Positions 18,104 through 24,821 of a DNA stretch of 43,946 nucleotides are shown piece after piece. Source of the DNA: Coriobacteriia bacterium (lineage in GTDB: Bacteria > Actinomycetota > Coriobacteriia > WRKU01 > WQUG01); NCBI GenBank assembly GCA_009784345.1, contig WRBW01000006.1, positions 1 through 43,946 on the forward strand, given 5' to 3'. How positions within the stretch are numbered: the stretch's first letter is position 1; the number at the start of each line of letters is the position of its first letter. The notes beneath the pieces are model-generated. The model was not told the origin of the DNA. It saw nothing but the letters and a program-made list of their open reading frames with translations, and searched no databases. A program made the translations under genes and the position numbers.

Positions 18104-18220
18104 ATGAGAACACTTCTTAAGAATTCGGTTAAGGCATTTCATGACACCCCTTCAGTTGGTTTTATTGAAGTTATTTTGCTGATCGTCGCCCTTTCAATTG
18201 TGATTATGCCCTTTGTCTAG
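18104..18220 (+). CDS. 38-aa single-span membrane micropeptide, unannotated type
   Basis: The ORF has an ATG start with AAAGGATG 6-13 nt upstream and ends in TAG. The translated peptide has a short basic N-terminus (MRTLLKNSVKAFH) and then one hydrophobic helix, GFIEVILLIVALSIVIMPFV. The family is not recognised with certainty. The Glu at the start of the helix resembles the E+5 position of Flp/type IVb prepilins, which would make it a very short pilin-like protein. Its place opposite lexA behind SOS-like sites instead suggests a damage-induced membrane peptide (TisB- or YneA-like in logic, not by homology). Confidence 0.5.
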   Translation: MRTLLKNSVKAFHDTPSVGFIEVILLIVALSIVIMPFV

Positions 18221-18274
18221 ATACGTGATACACTTACTATCCGATTTCGCATCTTGAAAAGTCGAAGTACCCTG

Positions 18275-18408
18275 TTCTGCACCTCATGAGAATGCGTCTG
18301 AGCGCTCTAGACGTGCAGAATCAAGGAGGCTTGAAAAATATATTTGCTAAGCGTACTTATAGCTACGTGTGCAAATCTATTTTTCAAACGACGCAGAGTC
18401 TGTGCGTC
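18275..18408 (+). other. Chain of three hairpins between micropeptide and ssrA
   Basis: H1 has arms TTCTGCAC (18275-18282) and GTGCAGAA (18313-18320) with an inner CGTCT/AGACG stem. H2 has 17-nt arms 18331-18347 and 18371-18387 with one mismatch. H3 is GACGCA/TGCGTC (18390-18395, 18403-18408). A perfect AAGGAGG (18323-18329) precedes H2, but no start codon lies at proper spacing. None has a terminator U-tract. It may be a tmRNA leader, processing signals or a separate small RNA. Confidence 0.5.
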
Positions 18409-18421
18409 TAGTGCGTTCAGA

Positions 18422-18775
18422 GGGGGTGACTGGTTTCGACAGGATGACATTATCGCAAGGAAGCAAGCCGAGGTCTCCTCGCCTCGTTAAACAGGGGTAC
18501 AAGCCTTTGTAATTGGCGAAAATAATTACGCACTCGCAGCTTAATAAGCTTGCGACGTCCCTCTAGGATAAGACCCTGGTCTTAGACTGGACGCCATTTA
18601 AGGGTCTGCTGCGTAGGTGTTGGGCTGTATTGCCTGCGCTTAAGCTGAAACAGCCATGAAGTACAGACGCCGGTCGACAGAGCTCTGTGCTTCGAGATTG
18701 ATCTGTAGACTGAGCTTGGAGATGCCTTGCGGGGTGTTATTTTGGACGTGGGTTCGATTCCCACCACCTCCACCA
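18422..18775 (+). ncRNA. ssrA: tmRNA (SsrA)
   Basis: tmRNA rescues stalled ribosomes and tags their products for proteolysis. The 5' end GGGGGTGACTGGTTTCGACA pairs with the 3' acceptor arm CACCTCC, ending in discriminator A and encoded CCA (18773-18775). The T-arm GTGGGTTCGATTCCCAC is intact. The reading frame for the tag is 18515-18544: GENNYALAA, followed by tandem TAA stops. The 354-nt length is typical of one-piece tmRNA. The antisense ORF across it is an artefact. Confidence 0.95.
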
Positions 18776-18865
18776 CTTTTGACGGCACCTAGCTGGCGCG
18801 CTGCAAGTCTCGCGTAACTTAGTACGCGTCGACTTTCACCGCACCACCTATGTACTCGTCAAAAG
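18776..18865 (+). other. Nested inverted repeat directly after tmRNA
   Basis: Perfect 9-bp outer arms CTTTTGACG (18776-18784) and CGTCAAAAG (18857-18865) begin at the base after CCA. Inside is a second hairpin, AAGTC-CGCGTA paired with TACGCG-GACTT (18805-18835), with a small internal bulge. There is no classical T-tract. It could be a processing or termination structure. Confidence 0.5.
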
Positions 18866-18967
18866 AAATCTATGAAAATACTCTTCGTCAGAACTTTCTC
18901 GAATTTCAATTAAATTGCTGTGGTTTAAGGTGAGTTTGTGTAATTATGTGTGCGCTCTATCTCGTAT

Positions 18968-18996
18968 TTGACAGTCTCAATATCCTTGTCTAGCAT
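18968..18996 (+). promoter_or_regulatory. Promoter of HemN-like gene
   Basis: TTGACA (18968-18973), a 17-bp spacer and TAGCAT (18991-18996) lie 37 bp before the ATG. The gene also has a perfect AAGGAG site at 19022-19027. Confidence 0.65.
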
Positions 18997-19032
18997 GGCA
19001 TCTTTGGAATGAATTGATACCAAGGAGTCTCC

Positions 19033-20358
19033 ATGCTTTCTGAACGTCTCATATCTAACGTCGTCAAGGTGCTGTCTAAAGGGCAGATGACCTTAGACCC
19101 AACGACGCGTACCCATTTGCCAGAAGCTGAACCAGGGCGCGACTACATGCTGTACCTGCATGTTCCTTTCTGCGAGCGCCTTTGTCCCTATTGCAGCTAC
19201 AACCGCTATCCCTTTGTAAAAAAAGAGGCAGCTCGCTATTTTGCTAACCTGCGCACAGAGATGCTCATGCTCAAAGACCTCGGCTATGACTTTGGCTCAA
19301 TGACCTTCGGGGGAGGCACGCCGACCGTCTTGATAGATGAGCTGTGCGAGACCATTGATCTTGCCCGTGACACCTATAGCATCAAGGAGGTCTCGACAGA
19401 GACCAACCCCAACCATCTTACGGTCGAGTACCTCGATAAGATGAAGGGTCGCGTAGACCGCCTTTCCGTGGGTGTTCAAAGCTTTGATGATAACTTGCTG
19501 CGCCAAATGGACCGCTACGACCAGTACGGTTCTGGTCAGGAAAATTTCGAGCGCATCGAGCTTGCGAGCAGCTATTATGAGGCCCTCAGTGTTGACATGA
19601 TCTTTAACATGCCCGCACAAACAGAAGCCATTTTGCGACATGACCTTAACCGCCTTATTGAAAGTGGTTGTGGGCAGATTACCTATCACTCGCTCTTTGC
19701 TTCAAAGGCTACTCTGAAGGAAATGCGCTCCACTCTAGGCAATGTAAACTACACAAAAGAGTTTTTCTACTACAAAATCATTGACGACATCTTGTGTGAA
19801 GGCGACAAACCTCCCTTTGAGCGCAGAACCGTCTGGACCTACAACCGCCTGAATCATGATGCAGAGGCAAATCCTAACTGCGAGCTACTTATAGATGATC
19901 CCGGCGTTGCCTACGAGCAATATCCCGGTATCGGCAGCGGTGCTATCTCGAGTCTTCAGGGGAGCCTGTTTGTTAATAACTTTAGCCTGCAGGGTTACAA
20001 CGAAGCCATTGAAAGTGGCAGAATGTCACTAATGGGGGAGACAGAAATCGCTCAGGAAAACCTTGTCCGTGTACGCTTTATGAGACAGCTCTATGACCTG
20101 CGCCTCGACAAGAAAGCTTTTGAAGCTGAGTTTGGCATGAGTGTTGAAAAAGCCTTGCCTGCAGAGATGGCCTTCATGCGCCTGAACAAGGCTTTTGCGA
20201 TTGACAATGACGAGGAGCTTATATTGACGCTGAAAGGTCGCTATCTGGCATCTGTCATTTACCGTCAGTACTGCATTAGCCTGAACTGTCTGCGCGAGAA
20301 GGCTCGTTCAGGACTGCCCGAACACGAGCGAGAGCTGCAGTTTGGCGCAGGTGTGTAG
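19033..20358 (+). CDS. HemN/HemW-like radical SAM protein (coproporphyrinogen III oxidase family)
   Basis: Radical-SAM enzymes of this family act on porphyrinogens or heme. The motif LYLHVPFCERLCPYCSYNR gives the CxxxCxxC cluster ligands with the family's aromatic-X between the last two, followed by FGGGTPT and STETNPNHL. The length is 441 aa, with a HemN-type C-terminal region. True HemN, HemW (a heme chaperone) and HutW/ChuW heme-degrading enzymes share this core, and I cannot separate them. The AhbD-like gene at 23.3 kb suggests that the organism makes heme by the siroheme route, so a HemW- or HutW-like role deserves weight. Confidence 0.8.
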   Translation: MLSERLISNVVKVLSKGQMTLDPTTRTHLPEAEPGRDYMLYLHVPFCERLCPYCSYNRYPFVKKEAARYFANLRTEMLMLKDLGYDFGSMTFGGGTPTVLIDELCETIDLARDTYSIKEVSTETNPNHLTVEYLDKMKGRVDRLSVGVQSFDDNLLRQMDRYDQYGSGQENFERIELASSYYEALSVDMIFNMPAQTEAILRHDLNRLIESGCGQITYHSLFASKATLKEMRSTLGNVNYTKEFFYYKIIDDILCEGDKPPFERRTVWTYNRLNHDAEANPNCELLIDDPGVAYEQYPGIGSGAISSLQGSLFVNNFSLQGYNEAIESGRMSLMGETEIAQENLVRVRFMRQLYDLRLDKKAFEAEFGMSVEKALPAEMAFMRLNKAFAIDNDEELILTLKGRYLASVIYRQYCISLNCLREKARSGLPEHERELQFGAGV

Positions 20359-20372
20359 GCTAGAATAGAGCC

Positions 20373-20732
20373 ATGAGAAAAGTACACATCAAAAGAGAGA
20401 AAAGCTTTCTGGGCAAATGGATGGAATACTACATCATTCTTGATATTGCTCAGGCTGAGCTTGCCGAATACACCGGTGTGAAAAAGCATGCCTTAGGCTT
20501 TCCCGCCGGACTCGTCAAAGGTTCGCATCAGGTCTTTGCCATCGAAAACGATAAAAAGATTCACTTCAAAGCTCCTGAAGAGGCCTTCACTATCTATGCG
20601 GTCTACTTTGACTCGACGGGCATTCGTTTTGGCAAAGAGCTGCACATCGAGGCGGGTCACGATGATCTGAACCTGAAGCTCGAGACCAAGATGGGTCTTT
20701 CTTCTAACATTCTGAAACTATCTGAGGCCTGA
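20373..20732 (+). CDS. Hypothetical protein, 119 aa
   Basis: I do not recognise this family. The protein is small and soluble-looking, with alternating hydrophobic strands (YYIILDIAQAELAEY, FTIYAVYFDSTGIRF, LHIEAGHDDLNLKLETKMG), suggesting an all-beta fold. There is no signal peptide or membrane segment. It starts 14 bp after the radical-SAM gene and its TGA abuts the GTG of the next gene, so the three genes probably form one operon. A strong terminator follows the third gene. Confidence 0.7.
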   Translation: MRKVHIKREKSFLGKWMEYYIILDIAQAELAEYTGVKKHALGFPAGLVKGSHQVFAIENDKKIHFKAPEEAFTIYAVYFDSTGIRFGKELHIEAGHDDLNLKLETKMGLSSNILKLSEA

Positions 20733-21182
20733 GTGACAAAAATCATTGTCAGCTCCTGTCTCCTGGGAAAGTGCTGCCGCTATGATGGACGTGACAGTCT
20801 GAGCCCTTTGCTTGTAGAAGAACTTGATGAAATGTGTGAGCCTTATCTGGATGTCTGTCCTGAAGTTCTGGGAGGACTCTCGACACCGCGCTCGCGTGCA
20901 GAAATAGTCGGTGGCTGTGGCAAAGAGGTGTTGGCAGGCACGGCAAAGGTGCTGACTCAGGATGGGCTCGATGTGACAAACGCCTTTGTTGCGGGGGCTA
21001 TGGACGTACTCCGCCTGTGCAAAAAGCGGGGGGTAAGGACAGCTTTTCTGAAAGCAAAGAGTCCGAGCTGTGGCGCCGGGCAAATCTACGACGGTAGCTT
21101 TACGGGTACCTTGCGTGATGGCAATGGGGTCACCGCAGAACTGCTGATTCAAAACGGCATAAAAGTTATCTCTGTCGAATAA
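20733..21182 (+). CDS. DUF523/TudS-family protein (putative thiouracil desulfurase-like)
   Basis: The family signature is clear: SSCLLGKCCRYDG near the N-terminus, VCPEVLGGLSTPR, and FLKAKSPSCGAGQIYDG. In characterised TudS these cysteines bind a [4Fe-4S] cluster that removes sulfur from thiouracil. The full length of 149 aa is typical. GTG start directly after the TGA of the upstream gene. A role in sulfur salvage or detoxification of thiolated bases is inferred from the family. Confidence 0.85.
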   Translation: MTKIIVSSCLLGKCCRYDGRDSLSPLLVEELDEMCEPYLDVCPEVLGGLSTPRSRAEIVGGCGKEVLAGTAKVLTQDGLDVTNAFVAGAMDVLRLCKKRGVRTAFLKAKSPSCGAGQIYDGSFTGTLRDGNGVTAELLIQNGIKVISVE

Positions 21183-21183
21183 A

Positions 21184-21220
21184 AAAATACCCCGCAGCAG
21201 GTGATGCCACGGGGTATTTT
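21184..21220. terminator. Bidirectional terminator between tudS-like gene and rpmB
   Basis: The stem AAAATACCCCG (21184-21194) / CGGGGTATTTT (21210-21220) is perfect over 11 bp, with an A-run on the left and T-run on the right, so it works in both directions between convergent genes. Confidence 0.92.
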
Positions 21221-21242
21221 TGTTTTTGGATGAAAGCGTTTT

Positions 21243-21434
21243 TTAGTAGACGCGTTCTACTTTGCCAGCCTTCATGCATTTGGTGCAGACCTTAGCCTTT
21301 TTGACCTTGCCGTTGATGCGAGCAGTAACGCTTTGTACGTTAGGATTAAACGTACGGCTGGTCTTGCGGTTTGAGTGGCTGACGTTGCGTCCAAAGCTGG
21401 GCTTCTTGCCACATACGGCGCATACCTTTGACAT
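21243..21434 (-). CDS. rpmB: 50S ribosomal protein L28 (zinc-binding form)
   Basis: At 63 aa, this is an L28 with the conserved [21 protein letters not shown] and PNVQSV segments. The CAVC and CTKC pairs mark the C+ (zinc-ribbon) version. In actinobacteria, C+ and C- L28 paralogues can be swapped under zinc limitation, so a Cys-free copy may exist elsewhere. AAGGAGAG precedes the start. A likely promoter on the minus strand is TTGAAC (21544-21549), 18-bp spacer, TATCAT (21520-21525). Confidence 0.95.
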   Translation of the reverse strand: MSKVCAVCGKKPSFGRNVSHSNRKTSRTFNPNVQSVTARINGKVKKAKVCTKCMKAGKVERVY

Positions 21435-21535
21435 GTTGCTACTCTCCTTGTGTTTCTATTGCTTGCAAGCTAACTGTTTCATAATTAAGAGTCCGACACA
21501 GTGGAATGTCGAACAGAGTATGATAGCACAGAAAA

Positions 21536-21564
21536 ATGACGCAGTTCAAGTAAAAGTCTATAAT
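21536..21564 (+). promoter_or_regulatory. Promoter of gtrA-like gene, probably leaderless transcript
   Basis: A perfect TATAAT (21559-21564) with a -35-like ATGACG (21536-21541) at 17-bp spacing. Normal initiation 7-9 nt downstream falls on or next to ATG 21573, and no Shine-Dalgarno site is present. It interleaves with the divergent rpmB promoter. Confidence 0.6.
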
Positions 21565-21572
21565 AGTGCCTT

Positions 21573-22094
21573 ATGAAATTGCCTGAACCCTTACATAGCC
21601 TGATTGAAGGCAAGTACGGCGAAAAATTTCGTTTTTTGCTGGCTGGAGGCTTCAATACAGCAGCAGGATACAGTCTTTTTGCCCTCGGGCTGTTGGTGCT
21701 GACGCCCGTGCTAACGCCCTTGGCGGCGTTTGCTCCCGCAGGTGGGGGCGCGACTTTTGTCAGTCACCTTGCGACTGTCCTTAACTGGATTGGGGAGCAT
21801 CCCTATCTAGTCATCCAGTGGATCATGTGGGCGCTGTCTGTTCCCATTGGCGCCTTTACTTTGAAGTATTTTGCTTTTCGAGCACAGGGTCCTTTTGTCA
21901 AGCAGGCTTTGCGTTCCTACGTGGTCTACCTGCCAGCGCAGATGGTGGCATCTGCCTGTTTGTTCTTCTTTGCAACGCTCCTAGGATTTCCTGTGCTGGT
22001 CGCCCAGCTCTTTTCAGTTGCCATTGCGACGATTATCTCTTTTCTGGGGCACAAGTACTTCACCTTCAAGCAAAGTCCTGCTGACGGCGCCTAA
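21573..22094 (+). CDS. GtrA-family membrane protein
   Basis: GtrA-like proteins are small four-helix membrane proteins thought to flip or present lipid-linked sugars for surface glycans. Four hydrophobic segments are visible (about residues 18-45, 65-90, 108-128 and 135-160). The opening KFRFLLAGGFNTAAGYSLF and the closing HKYFTFK are family hallmarks. It is 173 aa, a little long. It is a single gene, but polysaccharide genes (manC onward) start about 2.7 kb downstream. Confidence 0.85.
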   Translation: MKLPEPLHSLIEGKYGEKFRFLLAGGFNTAAGYSLFALGLLVLTPVLTPLAAFAPAGGGATFVSHLATVLNWIGEHPYLVIQWIMWALSVPIGAFTLKYFAFRAQGPFVKQALRSYVVYLPAQMVASACLFFFATLLGFPVLVAQLFSVAIATIISFLGHKYFTFKQSPADGA

Positions 22095-22253
22095 GCTCAC
22101 TCACGTTACAAACTGAGGCGCAGGATCGCCTGTGCCACCATACAAAAACAGCGCGCTATCACTTATAATAGAGAGCTGCGTGTTTGTGTGCACGCCCCGC
22201 TATTATTTGCACTTGTTACGAAGCAGCGCGAGACAAAAAGGAGCTCAACTACC

Positions 22254-23234
22254 ATGAACTATCCTGAGTATCGACCTCGTAGAACACGCCTTAACGCATC
22301 GGTGCGCTCGATGGTGCGTGAAAACACCCTCAAGGCAGAAGATCTGGTGTATCCGCTCTTCGTCAAGCCAGGCACCGGCATTCGCGACGAAGTAAGCTCT
22401 ATGCCCGGCGTGTTTCAGCTCTCGCTTGACCAGCTGGACAGCGAGGTCGCACAGCTCAAAAAGCTGGGCATTCCTGCCGTCATCCTTTTTGGACTGCCCG
22501 AAGGCAAGGACCCCATGGGCAGCGAAGGTTACGCTGACACGGGCATCGTGCAGCAGGCTGTTCGCGCCATCAAGGCGGCGCACCCTGATTACTATGTCAT
22601 CACCGACGTCTGTGTCTGCGAATACACTGATCATGGCCACTGTGGCGTCCTTGACCCTGATGGCTACGTCCTGAACGACCCGACTTTAAGCCTGCTTGCC
22701 CAGGTTGCTCTGTCACACGCCCGCGCGGGTGCAGACATGGTCGCACCTTCAGATATGATGGATGGCCGCGTGCAGGCGATCCGCGCAGCACTCGACAGCG
22801 AGGACTTCATTAACGTTCCCATTATGGCCTACAGCGCAAAGTACGCCAGCGGCTATTACGGTCCTTTCCGCGACGCGGCTGACAGCGCTCCCAGCTTTGG
22901 AGACCGCAGCCAGTACCAGATGGATCCTGCTAACAGTGACGAGGCCATCCGCGAAACAGCTCTTGACATCAATGAGGGCGCAGACATTGTCATGGTCAAG
23001 CCGGCGCTTGCGTACATGGACGTGCTCCGCCGTCTGAAAGACGAGTTTGGCTATCCCACGGCTGCCTACAATGTCAGCGGGGAATATGCCATGGTCAAGG
23101 CCGCGGCTCTGAATGGCTGGATTGATGAGCAGCGCGTCGTGATGGAGACCATGATGGGCTTCAAGCGTGCAGGGGCAGATATTATTATCACGTACCACGC
23201 CAAAGATGTTGCAAAATGGCTTCTAGAGAAATAA
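22254..23234 (+). CDS. hemB: Delta-aminolevulinic acid dehydratase (porphobilinogen synthase)
   Basis: HemB condenses two 5-aminolevulinate molecules to porphobilinogen. The zinc-site cysteines DVCVCEYTDHGHCG, the first Schiff-base lysine region YSAKYASGYYGPFRDA and the second, ADIVMVKPALAY, are intact. I chose ATG 22254 (AAGGAG upstream), giving 326 aa; the upstream extension to 22188 is not family sequence. A perfect TATAAT at 22164-22169 may be its -10. It begins a heme block with the AhbD-like gene 39 bp downstream. Confidence 0.96.
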   Translation: MNYPEYRPRRTRLNASVRSMVRENTLKAEDLVYPLFVKPGTGIRDEVSSMPGVFQLSLDQLDSEVAQLKKLGIPAVILFGLPEGKDPMGSEGYADTGIVQQAVRAIKAAHPDYYVITDVCVCEYTDHGHCGVLDPDGYVLNDPTLSLLAQVALSHARAGADMVAPSDMMDGRVQAIRAALDSEDFINVPIMAYSAKYASGYYGPFRDAADSAPSFGDRSQYQMDPANSDEAIRETALDINEGADIVMVKPALAYMDVLRRLKDEFGYPTAAYNVSGEYAMVKAAALNGWIDEQRVVMETMMGFKRAGADIIITYHAKDVAKWLLEK

Positions 23235-23273
23235 AACCATAAATCAAAAGATAAAGTAGAGGAGTTTGTCCAT

Positions 23274-24821
23274 ATGTCTAACGATGACGGTCGTCCCGAT
23301 TTTAGCGATATAGTTGATGAGCAAGCGATGGCAGATGCCATGGCGAACCTACAGGGTTGCGGTGCCGAAGGTGTTGCCATTCCTATGGGACATCCTGGTG
23401 GACATCCCGGAAAGATGCCTGCTGGGCATCCCGCAGTTCCTGCAGGTCATCCGCCTGTTCACATGATTCCTGCAGGCCATCCACCTTTTGTCGGTGAGAA
23501 GCCCGCTGGACATCCCGAAGTGGGGGACATGCCCGAGGGACATCGCCCCGTAACGGGACATCCCGGTGGGCATCCAGCTGGCATCCCCTTGTCAGGCGAT
23601 CGTCAGCGTCACGGTGGTGCACGCAGCGTAGGCTTCCGCCCTGGTGGCGGTCCTCAGGCCGTGGCTTATGAGGAGCGCACAGGCATGAAGGCTCCGCGCA
23701 TCATCGCCTGGGAGATCACCCGTAGCTGTAACCTGAACTGCGTGCACTGCCGCGCAGCCTCGCGCTATGGTACCTACGAAGGCGAGCTGACACTCGAGCA
23801 AATCAAGAGCGTCATCGACAACATTGTTACTATCACTAATCCCATTATCATCCTTACCGGTGGCGAACCGCTGCTGCGCGAAGACATTTGGGATATCGTC
23901 GACTACTGTCACGAAAAAGGCGCCATGCCTGTTATTGGCACCAACGCGACCCTCATCACGCCAGAACTGGCGCAAAAAATGGCGCAACACGGTATTCCCC
24001 GTATTAGTGTATCTATTGATGCGCCCACCGCGCAGGAGCATGATGACTTCCGCGTGATGCCTGGTGCTTTTGATGACTCGATTGAAGGCATCAAGAATGC
24101 AAAGGCAGCGGGCGTCGGTGTGCAAATCAATACGACGGTTACGAAATACAATGCAGACAAGCTTGAAGAAATTCACGCGCTCGCTGACGGCCTGGGCGTT
24201 GACGCCTTCCACATCTTCATGCTGGTACCCACCGGTCGCGCCTCTGACCTTGCAGAACAAGAGCTGAGCCCAGAAAAGTACGAAGAAGTGCTGACCTGGG
24301 CCTACCATCGCCAAAAGACCAGTGACCTGCACTTCAAGCCTACTGACGCGCCTCACTACTATCGCATCATCCGTCAGCTGGCAGCTGCAGAGGGCCGCGA
24401 AGTTACGGTCGAAGAATATGGTCTTGACGCCATGACGCGCGGCTGCCTGGGCGGCATCACCTTCTGCTTTATTTCACACATCGGTGACGTGCAACCCTGC
24501 GGCTATTTTGACCGCCAACTGGGCAACGTCAAAGAACAGGCCTTCAGTGATATCTGGACAGACTCCACCGTGTTTCGTGACTTGCGCGACTACAGCAAGC
24601 TCAAGGGCAAGTGCGGCGTCTGCGAATACAAGGGTGTGTGCGGCGGATGTCGTGCTCGCGCGCTTGAAGCCACTGGTGGCGATTACCTGGCAGCCGAGCC
24701 CTACTGCAGCTACATCCCACCTATGTGGGAAGGCGACCCCTATGACCTGACCCGCGACCTCTTTGGCGAGCTCATGGCGAAAAAGGCCGGCGCGGCAGAC
24801 TCTGATGCAGAAAAGGCCTAG
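23274..24821 (+). CDS. ahbD: AhbD-like radical SAM heme synthase with GHP-repeat N-terminus
   Basis: AhbD oxidatively decarboxylates Fe-coproporphyrin III to heme in the siroheme-dependent pathway. The radical-SAM motif is Cys152/156/159 (SCNLNCVHC), with LTGGEPLLREDIWDI downstream. The C-terminal SPASM-type auxiliary-cluster region CGVCEYKGVCGGCRARALEATG is close to AhbD and heme d1/NirJ relatives. Residues 39-102 are unusual: eight GHP triplets plus one GHR, rich in Pro and His, probably a flexible metal-binding segment. Adjacency to hemB supports a tetrapyrrole role. The exact substrate within the AhbD/NirJ group is inferred. Confidence 0.85.
   Translation: MSNDDGRPDFSDIVDEQAMADAMANLQGCGAEGVAIPMGHPGGHPGKMPAGHPAVPAGHPPVHMIPAGHPPFVGEKPAGHPEVGDMPEGHRPVTGHPGGHPAGIPLSGDRQRHGGARSVGFRPGGGPQAVAYEERTGMKAPRIIAWEITRSCNLNCVHCRAASRYGTYEGELTLEQIKSVIDNIVTITNPIIILTGGEPLLREDIWDIVDYCHEKGAMPVIGTNATLITPELAQKMAQHGIPRISVSIDAPTAQEHDDFRVMPGAFDDSIEGIKNAKAAGVGVQINTTVTKYNADKLEEIHALADGLGVDAFHIFMLVPTGRASDLAEQELSPEKYEEVLTWAYHRQKTSDLHFKPTDAPHYYRIIRQLAAAEGREVTVEEYGLDAMTRGCLGGITFCFISHIGDVQPCGYFDRQLGNVKEQAFSDIWTDSTVFRDLRDYSKLKGKCGVCEYKGVCGGCRARALEATGGDYLAAEPYCSYIPPMWEGDPYDLTRDLFGELMAKKAGAADSDAEKA

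Noticed and set aside
18582-18788. Minus-strand ORF of 68 codons containing VGIEPTS
   Set aside because: It is antisense to the tmRNA. The VGIEPTS reading is a well-known artefact of the T-arm and flanking sequence of structured RNA genes.
22188-22253. Longer HemB start
   Set aside because: The extension has no family sequence or ribosome-binding site; AAGGAG precedes 22254.
23592-24356. 254-codon minus-strand ORF across ahbD
   Set aside because: It mirrors the ahbD codons; the radical-SAM reading on the plus strand is unambiguous.
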